Assembly: GCA_963811885.1 (NCBI GenBank)
Contig: CAWETB010000015.1
Location: 186,001-250,000 of the forward strand
DNA length: 64,000 nucleotides
Reading direction: 5' to 3'
Origin: Gaiellasilicea sp963811885
GTDB taxonomy: Bacteria; Actinomycetota; Thermoleophilia; Gaiellales; Gaiellaceae
A model generated the notes under the pieces. That model was given only the letters and a program-made list of their open reading frames with translations, did not search any database and was not told the origin of the DNA. Both the position numbers and the translations under genes were made by a program. This document shows positions 7,761 to 16,894 of this stretch, piece after piece (position 1 is the stretch's first letter; every line of letters starts with the position of its first letter).

Positions 7761-9227
7761 ATGGGTCTCCACGACAGACTTTCGAAGCAGAACGGGAACG
7801 GGGCCGCGAACGCGATCGCCGAGCGTCCGGTCGCGCTCGCCGGCCCCGTTGCTAGCCCCGCGGTGCAGAACGAGGCCGCGGCCCCACCGCGTGCGGGCGA
7901 TCCGTACGCGGAGATGAAAAGTGCGATCCACCATGCCGTGATCGCAAAGCTCGGTCCGGAGCTGTTCAAGCGGGAGACCGCCGACGACCTGATGGAGCGC
8001 GTGCTCCACGCCGTCACCGAGCAGCTCGCGCTGGACCGCACACCGCTCACGCGCGACGAGCGGCGCCGGATCGTCCGCGAGATCACCGACGACGTCCTCG
8101 GCTACGGGCCGCTGGAGCCGTTCCTCCGCGACGACTCCGTCACGGAAGTCATGGTCAACGCCCACGACCTGATCTTCGTGGAGCGTGAGGGCCGGCTGGA
8201 GCGCGCCGACGCCTCGTTCGTCGACAACGCCCACCTGCTCCGGATCATCGACAAGATCGTCTCGCAGGTCGGACGCCGCGTCGACGAGTCGTCGCCGATG
8301 GTCGACGCACGCCTGCCGGACGGCAGCCGCGTCAACGCGATCATCCCGCCGCTCTCCCTCAAGGGGCCGACGCTGACGATCCGGAAGTTCTCGCGCGACC
8401 CGTACACGATGGACGACCTGATCAACTTCAACTCGCTCACGCCGCAGGCCGCGCAGTTCCTGGCGGCGTGCGTCAAGGGGAAGCTGAACGTTCTGATCTC
8501 GGGCGGCACCGGCTCCGGCAAGACGACGATGCTGAACGCGATGTCGTCGTTCGTCCCGGCCGACGAGCGCATCGTCACGATCGAGGACGCGGCCGAGCTC
8601 CAGCTGCAGCAGGAGCACGTGATCACGCTCGAGTCCCGGCCCCCGAACATCGAGGGCCAGGGCGAGATCCGGATCCGCGAGCTCGTCCGGAACGCACTGC
8701 GGATGCGCCCCGACCGGATCATCGTCGGCGAGGTCCGCGGCGCCGAGACGGTCGACATGCTCCAGGCGATGAACACGGGCCACGAGGGCTCGCTGACCAC
8801 GATCCACGCGAACACCCCCCGCGACGCCCTCTCCCGGCTCGAGACCCTGGTTCTCACGGCCGGCGTCGACCTCCCGCTCCGCGCGATCCGGGAGCAGACC
8901 TCGAGCGCGTTCGACGTGCTCGTCCAGATCTCCCGGCTCGTCGACGGCTCGCGCCGCGTCACGCACATCACCGAGGTGCTCCGGATGGAGTCCGACGTGA
9001 TCACCCTGCAGGACCTCTTCGTCGCGAAGGCGCCGGACGAGGACAGCGCGGCCACTGCAACGCGCACCTCGCGCCTCCTGCAGCCGCTCGCCTGCAGCGG
9101 CCTGAAGCCGCACTTCCTCGAGAAGATGGCGGCGAACGGTGTGCTGCTGCCGCCGCAGTTCTTCCGTGCCGAAGCGGCGGGCGGTCGCCCGACGTTCTCG
9201 GCCGCGCCGTACGGGAACATGCCGTGA
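7761..9227 (+). CDS. tadA: TadA/CpaF secretion ATPase
   Basis: 488-aa type II/IV secretion ATPase of the CpaF subfamily that powers pilin polymerisation. Walker A GGTGSGKT at about 248-255, the Asp box and Walker B region 'RPDRIIVGEVRGAET', and the His box 'TGHEGSLTTIHAN' are all present and intact. The N-terminal ~45 residues are low-complexity. A C-terminal extension after residue 410 is poorly conserved. Its TGA overlaps the GTG of the next gene. Confidence 0.95.
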   Translation: MGLHDRLSKQNGNGAANAIAERPVALAGPVASPAVQNEAAAPPRAGDPYAEMKSAIHHAVIAKLGPELFKRETADDLMERVLHAVTEQLALDRTPLTRDERRRIVREITDDVLGYGPLEPFLRDDSVTEVMVNAHDLIFVEREGRLERADASFVDNAHLLRIIDKIVSQVGRRVDESSPMVDARLPDGSRVNAIIPPLSLKGPTLTIRKFSRDPYTMDDLINFNSLTPQAAQFLAACVKGKLNVLISGGTGSGKTTMLNAMSSFVPADERIVTIEDAAELQLQQEHVITLESRPPNIEGQGEIRIRELVRNALRMRPDRIIVGEVRGAETVDMLQAMNTGHEGSLTTIHANTPRDALSRLETLVLTAGVDLPLRAIREQTSSAFDVLVQISRLVDGSRRVTHITEVLRMESDVITLQDLFVAKAPDEDSAATATRTSRLLQPLACSGLKPHFLEKMAANGVLLPPQFFRAEAAGGRPTFSAAPYGNMP

Positions 9228-11060
9228 GACGGCTTCTGATCACCGTTTTCGCGGTTGCACTGCTTCCCGGGGCCGCGTTCGCGGCGCCGCAGAGCATCAC
9301 GGCCGTCGACACGTCGGACTACCCGACCGTGCGCGCGACGATCGTGACGACGAGCCCGACGAACCACGTCCCGCCGCTCCGCGAGAACGGGCGGAAGGTC
9401 GTCGGCTTCGAGGCGACGAACCTCGGTCGCGAGAAGAGCGTCGTGCTCGCGGTCGACCGGTCGCAGTCGATGAGGGGCCAGGCGATCCTGGACGCATCGG
9501 CCGCCGCCCGGGCGTTCGTCCGCACGAAGCCGGCGCGGGACCGGATCGCGGTCGTCGCCGTCGGCAAGCGGGCGATCCAGCTCACCGACTTCTCCGCCGC
9601 GACGGCGGAAGCCGACTCGGCGCTCCGCAACATCCGGGTCGACAAGATCCGCGGGACGGCGCTCTACGACGCCGTCCTCCTCTCGGTCCAGGCGCTGTCC
9701 GCCGACCGTAGCGGCGCCCGTGTCCTCGTCCTGCTCACGGACGGCCAGGAGGTCTCGAGCGACGCCAGCCTGGCGTCGGTGATCGAGGCGGCCCAGCGAC
9801 GCCGAGGTGACCGTCTATCCGATCGCGATCGAGAGCCCGAGCTTCCGGCCCGCGCCGCTTCAGCGGCTGGCCGAGGAGACGGGCGGCCGCTACCAGGGCG
9901 CGAGCGAGACCGGCGCGCTCCAGGCGATCTACGCCTCGCTCTCGCAGGAGCTCCGGCGCACGTGGCAGGTCTCGTACGTCACCACCGCCCGCCCGGGCGA
10001 GAAGCTCGCACTGACCTCGGCCGGTGCGAAGGCAGTGGCAGTCGTGCCCGGCAAGTCGAGCGGTGGGGGCGGTGCGTCCGTGCCGGCGCCGCTGCTCAAG
10101 GCAGGCCCCGTCTTCGTGGTCACGTTCGTCGGCATCTGTGCCCTGCTCGCCGTCGTCTTCCTGCTCCGGGCGCCGCTCGGCACCGGGCTGAAGCGCCGGA
10201 TCGCGCCGCACCTCGGCGAGGGCGACCGCAAGCGCGCCCGCGGCCCGGCGGAGGAGCGCTTCGCGACCGCGTCGACGATCATGAGCGCGACCGAGGCGGC
10301 CTTCGGGCACCTGCAGGTGTGGCACCGCGTCCACCGTCTGCTGGAGCGCGCCGACCTGCCGCTGAAAACGGTCGAGCTGCTCTACATCTGCGCGGGAAGC
10401 GCGATCTCCTTCGCGGTCCTCGCCGCCATCCTCGGCACCGGCTTCCTCCTCTCGGTTGGGCTGCTGGCGTTCGGCGCCGCGCTCCCGATCATGTTCGTGT
10501 CCTACAAGGCGAAGCGCCGACTGACCGCGCTCGAGGATCAGCTGCCCGACCTGCTGATCACGCTCGCCGCCTCGTTGAAGGCGGGCCACAGCTTCCGCCA
10601 GGGGATCCAGGCGGTCGTCGACGAAGGCCAGCCGCCCGCGAGCAAGGAGTTCAAGCGCGTCCTCACCGAGACCCGGCTCGGCCGGCCGATGGACGCCGCG
10701 CTCGGCGACATGGCGGAGCGCGTCGGCTCCAAGAACCTCTCGTTCGTCGTCACCGCGGTGACGATTCAGCGCCAGGTCGGCGGCAGCCTCGCCGGCATCT
10801 TCGACATGGTCGCCGAGGCGGTGCGGAACCGGCAGCAGTTCGCCCGCAAGATCCGCTCGCTGACCGCGATGGGCCGCGCGTCCGCCTACGTCCTCGTCGG
10901 CGTCCCGTTCTTCATGCTCGGTGCGATCACGGTGGTGAACAAGGAGTACATGGACCCGCTCTACCACACCCCGACCGGGCACAAGCTGATGATCGGGGGA
11001 CTGCTGATGATGGGCTTCGGCAGCCTCCTTCTCCGCCGAATCGTTTCCTTTAGGGGCTGA
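9224..11060 (+). CDS. tadB: VWA domain-TadB fusion protein (frameshifted near 9797)
   Basis: Reconstructed length 612 aa. It starts with a signal peptide (VRRLLITVFAVALLPGAAFA), then a von Willebrand A domain with MIDAS residues DRSQS and the LLTDGQE strand, a transmembrane segment, and a T2SS-F/TadB platform domain ('LEDQLPDLLITLAASLKAGHSFRQGI', several membrane helices). At 9794-9800 the frame shifts by one: '...VIEAAQ' is in one frame and 'DAEVTVYPIAIES' in the next; adding CG at CAGCGAC restores it. The VWA part may replace a TadG-type component. Starts at GTG overlapping the tadA stop. Confidence 0.85.
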
Positions 11061-11064
11061 TCAC

Positions 11065-11970
11065 ATGGTTCTCGCACTCGCCATTCTCATGCTCGCCGCC
11101 GCCGCGTACTTCGCCGGCGAGGTCGTCACCCAGCCGTCGCGGGATCGCCAGCGTGCGGTCAAGCGGGCGGCGGAGTACGGCCGGATCCGGTCGGCGGTCG
11201 CCGGCCTCGAGCGGCTGCGCTTCCACGAGCGCGTGATCGTCCCCGCGGCGGGCTCGCTCGCCGGAATCGTCCTTCGCCTCAACCCGCGTCTGACCCTGGA
11301 GGCGACCGCGGCACGGCTGATGCAAGCCGGCATGGGCCGCAGCGTGACGCCGACGATGTTCCTGGCCGCCAAGGGCGCGCTGGGGCTCGGCCTCGGCTTC
11401 TTCGGCCTGCTGATCGGCGGCATGGTCGGCGGCGCCTCGATGGGCTTCGTCTTCGCCCTGCTCTTCGGCGTGGGCGGGTTCATCGCACCCGGTTTCATCG
11501 TCGGTGTCCGGACGCGCAAGCGGCGGGACGCGATCCGGGCTCAGCTGCCCGACGCGCTCGACCTGCTCGCCGTCTCGGTCGAGGCCGGCCTCGGCTTCGA
11601 CGGCGCCGTCGACAAGCTGACGGAGCACATGGAGGGCCCGCTCGCCGAGGAGTTCGCGCTGACCCTGGGCGAGATCCGGATCGGCGAGTCGCGGCAGGAC
11701 GCGCTCAAGAAGCTCGCCGAGCGCGCCGCGGCGCCCGAGGTCGCCTCGTTCAGCCGCGCGATCATCCAGGCCGACCAGCTCGGCATCTCGCTCGGCCGGA
11801 TCCTGCGCGTGCAGGCCGCGGACTCGCGGCTGAAGCGGCAGGCGCTCGCCGAGGAACGGGCGATGAAGTCGCCGATCAAGATGCTCTTCCCGACGGTGCT
11901 CTTCATCTTCCCGGCCATGTTCCTGGTCATCCTCGGCCCGGCGTTCATCAACCTGGCCAAGCTCTTCTGA
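11065..11970 (+). CDS. tadC: TadC-like pilus platform protein
   Basis: 301-aa type II secretion F-domain protein, the second inner-membrane platform subunit of Tad systems. An N-terminal membrane segment is followed by two central helices (about 110-150), the conserved 'RAQLPDALDLLAVSVEAGLGFDGAV' motif and a C-terminal helix pair ('MLFPTVLFIFPAMFLVILGPAF'). It follows the VWA-TadB gene by 4 nt and shares its last base with the coiled-coil gene's ATG. Confidence 0.9.
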   Translation: MVLALAILMLAAAAYFAGEVVTQPSRDRQRAVKRAAEYGRIRSAVAGLERLRFHERVIVPAAGSLAGIVLRLNPRLTLEATAARLMQAGMGRSVTPTMFLAAKGALGLGLGFFGLLIGGMVGGASMGFVFALLFGVGGFIAPGFIVGVRTRKRRDAIRAQLPDALDLLAVSVEAGLGFDGAVDKLTEHMEGPLAEEFALTLGEIRIGESRQDALKKLAERAAAPEVASFSRAIIQADQLGISLGRILRVQAADSRLKRQALAEERAMKSPIKMLFPTVLFIFPAMFLVILGPAFINLAKLF

Positions 11971-13412
11971 TGGCCACGCGCGAGCACCACGAGACCGAGG
12001 GGGGCTTCGGCACCGGTCTTCGCGGCAAGCTCGAGCGGCGCCGCGATGAGGAGGCTGCGCCCCCCGTCGAGCCGGACAGCCCGCCGCCGGTCGCAGTCGC
12101 AGCCGCCGCCCCGGCCGAGCCGGTCGAGGTTGCACCCGCCGCTGCGGTCTCGCTGCCGGACTTCGGCGAGCTGGAGGGGCTTCGCACCGATCTCGCACAG
12201 GCGCTCGTCCGTGAGCAGGATCTGCGCGACGAGCTCGAGGAGCTGCGGGAGGCGCTGACGCACGGGAAGGTCGATTCGCAGACCCTCTCGATCCGCTCGG
12301 AGGAGATCGACGGCCGCGCTGCCAAGCTGGCCGCGGCGCAGGCTGCGATCGAGGAGCGCGAGCGGGAGATCCACAAGCGCGCCGAGGCGGCCACCGCCGA
12401 GCAGCAGCGCCTGGCGGAGCTGAAGTCCGAGCTCGCCGCGGCGGAGATGCGGACGAGCGAGCGCGAGAAGCAGATCACGATCAAGCTCCGCGAGCTGGAC
12501 GCCGGCGAGCGCGAGCGCACGTCTGCGGTCACCGAGCTCGCGAAGCAGGAAGCTGCACTCGCTCAGCGCGAGCGCGCACTCGAGCGGAAGCTCGGAGAGC
12601 TCGAGTCGACGGTGGTCGAGTCGACCGGCCGTGTCGAGGCGCGCGAGTCCGTGCTCGCACAGCGCGAGGCGAGCCTGCGCGAGCAGGAAGGCGAGGTCTC
12701 GAGCCGCGACCGCGAGATCGGAGAGCGCGAGCGCGAGCTGATCAAGGCGCGCGCGATGGTGACGGCACGCGAGGAGGCTCACGACGCCCGCGAGGCCGAG
12801 CTGAAGGCGAAGGCCGACCGGATCACCGCCGATCTCGAGCGGCTCGCCGACGAGCGCTCCGGCACGGGCGAGGTCGTCGCAGCGATGAGCGCCAAGCGCG
12901 CCGAGGTGTCGGCGAAGGAGTCCGAGCTCGCCGCCCGCGAGGCGGAGCTGAACCGGCGCGAGTCGCAGCTGCGCCGCGACGAGGCAGACGAGCAGACCGC
13001 GGCCCATCTCGAGGACGAGGCGCGGCGGCTCGACGACCTGCGCCACGAGCTCGCCGCCCGCGAGGCCGAGGTCACGAGCTCCGAGACCCTGCTCGAGTCG
13101 AATCGCGCCCGCGTCGAGCGGCGCGAGAAGCGCCTCGGCCAGACCGAGGAGTCGATCTCCGACCGGATGCGGGAGCTCGACGAGCGCGAGGCCGAGATCG
13201 AGGAGCGCTGGGCGCGCCTCGAGGCCGACTCCGAGCTGCGCGACATCAAGCTCGAGCAGCGCGAGAAGACCGTCGGCGAGCTCGAGCTGCGCCTCGGCAA
13301 GCGGGAGAGCGACCTCGCCAAGTACGTCGGCCAGCTGCAGCAGCAGATGGACCAGCGCGAGACCGACTGGTGGTCGAAGCAGCTCGGCGAGTCCGTCGCC
13401 ACGAACGGCTAG
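11970..13412 (+). CDS. Long coiled-coil protein at end of tad operon
   Basis: 480-aa protein, almost entirely heptad-repeat coiled coil (about residues 70-460), rich in Glu, Arg, Ala and Leu, after an N-terminal Pro/Ala-rich segment. Repeated short units such as 'ELAAREAELNRRESQL' recur. No enzyme motif is seen. Its ATG overlaps the tadC TGA (TGATG), which places it in the Tad operon; a role as pilus-machine scaffold or cytoskeletal element is inference. Family not recognised. Confidence 0.75.
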   Translation: MATREHHETEGGFGTGLRGKLERRRDEEAAPPVEPDSPPPVAVAAAAPAEPVEVAPAAAVSLPDFGELEGLRTDLAQALVREQDLRDELEELREALTHGKVDSQTLSIRSEEIDGRAAKLAAAQAAIEEREREIHKRAEAATAEQQRLAELKSELAAAEMRTSEREKQITIKLRELDAGERERTSAVTELAKQEAALAQRERALERKLGELESTVVESTGRVEARESVLAQREASLREQEGEVSSRDREIGERERELIKARAMVTAREEAHDAREAELKAKADRITADLERLADERSGTGEVVAAMSAKRAEVSAKESELAAREAELNRRESQLRRDEADEQTAAHLEDEARRLDDLRHELAAREAEVTSSETLLESNRARVERREKRLGQTEESISDRMRELDEREAEIEERWARLEADSELRDIKLEQREKTVGELELRLGKRESDLAKYVGQLQQQMDQRETDWWSKQLGESVATNG

Positions 13413-13486
13413 CGAGGACCGAGAGCCAGAGCGGCCGAGCTGATCGACCGCGGCCGGGACAGAGCAGCTTCAGGGGTGTTCAGCGC

Positions 13487-13509
13487 GGACACCGGCTTTG
13501 CCGGTGTCC
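13487..13509 (+). terminator. Hairpin after tad operon, probable terminator
   Basis: Perfect 10-bp stem GGACACCGGC/GCCGGTGTCC with a TTT loop, 75 nt after the last tad-operon gene. No U-tract follows, which is common for terminators in GC-rich actinobacteria. Confidence 0.55.
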
Positions 13510-13550
13510 CTGCGCATAGCGAAGGGCCTGCGCAGAGCGCAGACCCCTCT

Positions 13551-13632
13551 ACCGAACGCTCCTTTCTGGGCCAGACGGCGAAGCCGCCGAGGCAGCCACT
13601 CCGTCTGGAGGGGGAGAGGAGTCGCGTTCGGT
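13551..13632 (+). ncRNA. Large nested hairpin upstream of pdxS (candidate structured RNA)
   Basis: An 82-nt element closed by a 9-bp stem ACCGAACGC (13551-13559)/GCGTTCGGT (13624-13632). Inside it are partly paired TCCT/AGGA and an 8-bp stem CCAGACGG (13571-13578)/CCGTCTGG (13601-13608). It ends 56 nt before the pdxS ATG, upstream of its -10 box. It could be a small RNA, a bidirectional terminator or a mobile palindrome; no known family is recognised. Confidence 0.4.
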
Positions 13633-13674
13633 ATGCATGTTCTCGCACATTCGAGCGTGGGATGCGAGCGTGGC

Positions 13675-13680
13675 TACACT
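13675..13680 (+). promoter_or_regulatory. -10 box of pdxS (leaderless arrangement)
   Basis: TACACT, 7 nt before the pdxS ATG. This spacing places transcription start at or next to the start codon. Confidence 0.55.
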
Positions 13681-13687
13681 CCGTCCC

Positions 13688-14572
13688 ATGACCGAGACCG
13701 GGACGATGCGGGTCAAGAGCGGGCTTGCAGAGATGCTCAAGGGCGGCGTGATCATGGACGTCGTCAACGCCGAGCAGGCCAAGATCGCGGAGGACGCGGG
13801 AGCCGTCGCGGTGATGGCGCTCGAGCGCGTTCCGGCCGACATCCGGCGCGACGGCGGCGTCGCGCGCATGTCCGATCCGGCGATGATCACCGAGATCCAG
13901 GAGGCGGTGACGATCCCGGTGATGGCGAAGTGCCGGATCGGCCACTTCGTCGAGGCGCAGATCCTGCAGGCGCTCGAGATCGACTACATCGACGAGTCGG
14001 AAGTGCTGACGCCGGCCGATGTGGCACACCACGTCGACAAGTGGGCGTTCGAGATCCCGTTCGTCTGCGGCGCCACGAATCTCGGCGAGGCGCTGCGCCG
14101 GATCGCAGAGGGCGCGGCGATGATCCGCACGAAGGGCGAGGCCGGCACGGGCGACGTCGTCAACGCGGTCACGCACATGCGCGCCGTCTTCGGCGGCATC
14201 AGGCGGCTCGGGTCGCTGCGCGAGGAGGAGCTCTACGCCGAGGCGAAGGAGCTGCGCGCCCCGTACGAGATCGTCAAGTGGGTCGCCGAGAACGGGAAGC
14301 TTCCGGTCGTGACGTTCACGGCGGGCGGCATCGCCACTCCGGCTGACGCCGCGCTCTGCATGCAGCTCGGCGCCGACGGCGTCTTCGTCGGCTCGGGGAT
14401 CTTCAAGTCGGGCGACCCGGCGCTGCGCGCGAAGGCGATCGTCGAGGCGACGACGCACTTCCGCGACGCCGACATCCTCGCCCGCGTCTCCGCCGGTCTC
14501 GGCGAGCCGATGGTCGGCATCTCGACCGCCTCGCTCGAGCCGAGCGAGCTGCTCGAGACCCGCGGCTGGTAG
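13688..14572 (+). CDS. pdxS: Pyridoxal 5'-phosphate synthase lyase subunit PdxS
   Basis: 294-aa PdxS/SNZ protein that makes pyridoxal phosphate from ribose 5-phosphate, glyceraldehyde 3-phosphate and ammonia supplied by PdxT. Seen: 'GGVIMDVVN' (catalytic Asp), 'VMAKCRIGHFVEAQ' (Schiff-base Lys), 'MIRTKGEAGTGDVVNAV' (second Lys), and the phosphate-binding 'GADGVFVGSGIFKS'. The ATG at 13688 is chosen because of the -10 box 7 nt upstream and because the protein then begins as family members do. pdxT follows after one intervening gene. Confidence 0.97.
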   Translation: MTETGTMRVKSGLAEMLKGGVIMDVVNAEQAKIAEDAGAVAVMALERVPADIRRDGGVARMSDPAMITEIQEAVTIPVMAKCRIGHFVEAQILQALEIDYIDESEVLTPADVAHHVDKWAFEIPFVCGATNLGEALRRIAEGAAMIRTKGEAGTGDVVNAVTHMRAVFGGIRRLGSLREEELYAEAKELRAPYEIVKWVAENGKLPVVTFTAGGIATPADAALCMQLGADGVFVGSGIFKSGDPALRAKAIVEATTHFRDADILARVSAGLGEPMVGISTASLEPSELLETRGW

Positions 14573-14614
14573 CCGCCGCTGCGCCGTCCGGCGCCGTTGC
14601 CAGACTCGCCGACG

Positions 14615-15544
14615 ATGAGTCAGCTTCCTGTCGCGCTGCGGCCGGCGTGGTCATCCTCGTCGTTCCTCGTCTACGCGGGAGCTCTGACCGTGCTTCTGGC
14701 GCTCGCCGCGCTGCTCGGCGACCTCGGCAACCGCAACGGTTCGTGGGGTCTCGCCGGCTGGACGGCGGTCGTGCTCGCGATCCTGATCGCGCTCGTGGCC
14801 CGCTTCGAGCGCGACGGACGGCCGGTGGTGGCCGGGTTGGCGGCGTTCGTCGCCGTCGCGGTCACCGGGGCTCTGGCCGGCGCACTGCTGAACGCGGTCG
14901 GGCTCGCGGACGGCGTCGTGCCGTTCGACGACGACTTCGAGCTGGCGCCGCTGCTCGTCGAGGTGACCGTTCTCGTGGCGGCGCTCGTCGCTGCCAGGCG
15001 CCTCCGGTTCCCGCTGCTGATGCTTGCCGCGACCGTCGCCCAGGTGGTGCTGGTGCTCGATCTCGTGGCGGGGATCCTCGGCCGCGGCAACTGGCTCCAG
15101 TGGGCTGCGCTCTTCCTCGGCCTCGTCGAGCTTGCGATCGCCCGTGCGCTCGACGGTGACCCGGGACGGCGTCCCTGGGCGTTCTGGAAACACGTCGCCG
15201 CGGCGCTCCTGATCGGCACCGCGATCGTCACCCTGCTCGACTCCTGGGGGATCGGCTGGGTGCTGATCGGGCTGCTCGCACTCGGCTTCATCTCACTCGC
15301 CCGCGCATTCGAGCGCTCGGTGTGGGCGGTGGTCGGCGCGTTCGGGCTCGTCCTCGTCACGACGCACTTCGTCGACGAGCCGGACACGGTCGTGGCCAGC
15401 CTCCCGATCGTGCCCGTGCCGGGAAACGGCGAAGGGCTCGAGGTCTGGCAGGCGTCGCTGATCTACGTCGGCCTCGGCGCCGCGTTCGTGCTGCTCGGCA
15501 AGCTGCTGCGCCAGCCGACGCTGCACGACGACGGATCCCCCTAG
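14615..15544 (+). CDS. Polytopic membrane protein between pdxS and pdxT
   Basis: 309-aa very hydrophobic protein with about eight to ten predicted membrane helices and a short charged C-terminus. No signature motif is recognised. It lies between the two subunits of PLP synthase on the same strand, so a link to vitamin B6 is possible but unproven; pdxT has its own promoter-like box. I use the ATG of MSQLPVALRP; a GTG/ATG six codons upstream is possible. Confidence 0.75.
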   Translation: MSQLPVALRPAWSSSSFLVYAGALTVLLALAALLGDLGNRNGSWGLAGWTAVVLAILIALVARFERDGRPVVAGLAAFVAVAVTGALAGALLNAVGLADGVVPFDDDFELAPLLVEVTVLVAALVAARRLRFPLLMLAATVAQVVLVLDLVAGILGRGNWLQWAALFLGLVELAIARALDGDPGRRPWAFWKHVAAALLIGTAIVTLLDSWGIGWVLIGLLALGFISLARAFERSVWAVVGAFGLVLVTTHFVDEPDTVVASLPIVPVPGNGEGLEVWQASLIYVGLGAAFVLLGKLLRQPTLHDDGSP

Positions 15545-15553
15545 AGCGGCTTC

Positions 15554-15559
15554 TACAAT
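15554..15559 (+). promoter_or_regulatory. -10 box of pdxT
   Basis: TACAAT, exactly 6 nt before the pdxT ATG; consistent with a leaderless mRNA. Confidence 0.55.
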
Positions 15560-15565
15560 CAGAGC

Positions 15566-16120
15566 ATGAGGATCGGTGTCCTTGCCGTGCAGGGCAATTT
15601 CCGCGAGCACGCGGCGATGCTGCGCGCGCTCGGCGCGGACGTCGCCGAGGTGCGCCTGCCGGAGCAGCTCGAGGGCCTCGACGGGCTCGTGATCCCGGGC
15701 GGGGAGTCGACGGCGATCACCCGCCTGATGCGGCTCTACGGGCTCGAGGAGGCGGTCCGGCGCTTCGCCGGGCCGGTCTTCGGCACCTGCGCGGGGATGA
15801 TCCTGCTCGACCGTGCGCATCTCGGGCTCGTGGACGTCGACGTGGAGCGCAACGGCTACGGCCGCCAGCTCGCCAGCTTCGAGGCCGATCTCGACCTCGG
15901 CGACGACGCAGAGCCGATGCGGGGAGTGTTCATCCGCGCACCGCGCGTCACCGATGCCGGCGGCGACGTCGAGGTGCTCGCGAGCCACGACGGCGTCCCC
16001 GTGCTCCTGCGGCAGGGACGCTTCCTGGTCGCGTCCTTCCATCCCGAGCTGACCGGCGACACGCGCGTGCACGAGAAGTTCCTGGAGCTCGTCCGAGAGG
16101 AGTCCGGTGTCAGGGCATAG
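15566..16120 (+). CDS. pdxT: Pyridoxal 5'-phosphate synthase glutaminase subunit PdxT
   Basis: 184-aa class I-like glutamine amidotransferase that feeds ammonia to PdxS. The nucleophilic Cys lies in 'VFGTCAGMILL', the His/Glu partners in 'SFHPELT', and the N-terminal 'IGVLAVQGNFREHAAML' and 'LVIPGGESTAI' are diagnostic of PdxT. Its 3' end overlaps the yebC start by 14 nt. Confidence 0.97.
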   Translation: MRIGVLAVQGNFREHAAMLRALGADVAEVRLPEQLEGLDGLVIPGGESTAITRLMRLYGLEEAVRRFAGPVFGTCAGMILLDRAHLGLVDVDVERNGYGRQLASFEADLDLGDDAEPMRGVFIRAPRVTDAGGDVEVLASHDGVPVLLRQGRFLVASFHPELTGDTRVHEKFLELVREESGVRA

Positions 16121-16862
16121 CAAGTGGTCGACGATCAAGCACAAGAAGGGCGCTGCCGACGCGAAGCGCGGCAAGCTCTTCACGAAGCTCTCGAAGGCGA
16201 TCATCGTCGCGGCGAAGGAGGGCGGCGCCGACCCGGCGGCCAACCTCTCGCTGCAGAACGCGATCGAGAAGGCGAAGTCGTACTCGATGCCCAAGGACAC
16301 GATCGAGCGCGCGATCGCGCGGGGCGCCGGCACGGACGCCGATGCGGCCGCCTACGAGACGATCGTGTACGAGGGCTACGGCCCCGACGGCGTCGCCGTG
16401 CTCGTCGAAGCCCTGACCGACAACCGCAACCGCACCGCCTCCGACGTGCGGCACACCTTCTCCAAGCACGGCGGCAACCTCGGCACCACCGGCGCGGTCG
16501 CGTGGCTCTTCGAGCGCCGCGGCGTCGTGCTGGTCGACGCCGAGGGAGCGGACGAGGACGAGCTGACGCTCGCGGCGGCGGAGGGCGGGGCGGACGACGT
16601 CGAGCGCGACGGCGACGTCTTCCAGGTCTCCTCGGCGCCCGAGGAGCTCACCGCCGTCCGCGAGGCGATCGAGGCGGCCGGGATCGAGATCCAGTCGGCG
16701 GAGCTGACGATGATCCCGAAGACGACGGTCGAGGTCGCCGACGAGGCGTCCGCGAAGAAGCTGATCCGCCTGATCGAGGCGCTCGAGGACAACGACGACG
16801 TGCAGGACGTGTCCGCGAACTTCGACATCCCCGAGCAGGTTCTGGAGGCCGTGGCCTCGTAA
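16107..16862 (+). CDS. yebC: YebC/PmpR family protein
   Basis: 251-aa YebC-family protein: 'MSGHSKWSTIKHKKGAADAKRGKLFTKL' type N-terminus (GTG start inside pdxT), 'YEGYGPDGVAVLVEALTDNRNRT' and 'GGNLGTTGAVAWLF' blocks, acidic C-terminal third. Members act as DNA-binding regulators or, as shown more recently, help ribosomes through difficult motifs. Conserved position next to ruvC, as in many bacteria. Confidence 0.95.
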   Translation: MSGHSKWSTIKHKKGAADAKRGKLFTKLSKAIIVAAKEGGADPAANLSLQNAIEKAKSYSMPKDTIERAIARGAGTDADAAAYETIVYEGYGPDGVAVLVEALTDNRNRTASDVRHTFSKHGGNLGTTGAVAWLFERRGVVLVDAEGADEDELTLAAAEGGADDVERDGDVFQVSSAPEELTAVREAIEAAGIEIQSAELTMIPKTTVEVADEASAKKLIRLIEALEDNDDVQDVSANFDIPEQVLEAVAS

Positions 16863-16882
16863 AGGAACGTCCGACGGCTGCC

Positions 16883-16888
16883 TAACCT
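16883..16888 (+). promoter_or_regulatory. -10 box of the ruv operon
   Basis: TAACCT, 6 nt before the ruvC GTG, in the 32-nt gap after yebC. Confidence 0.45.
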
Positions 16889-16894
16889 TTCTTC

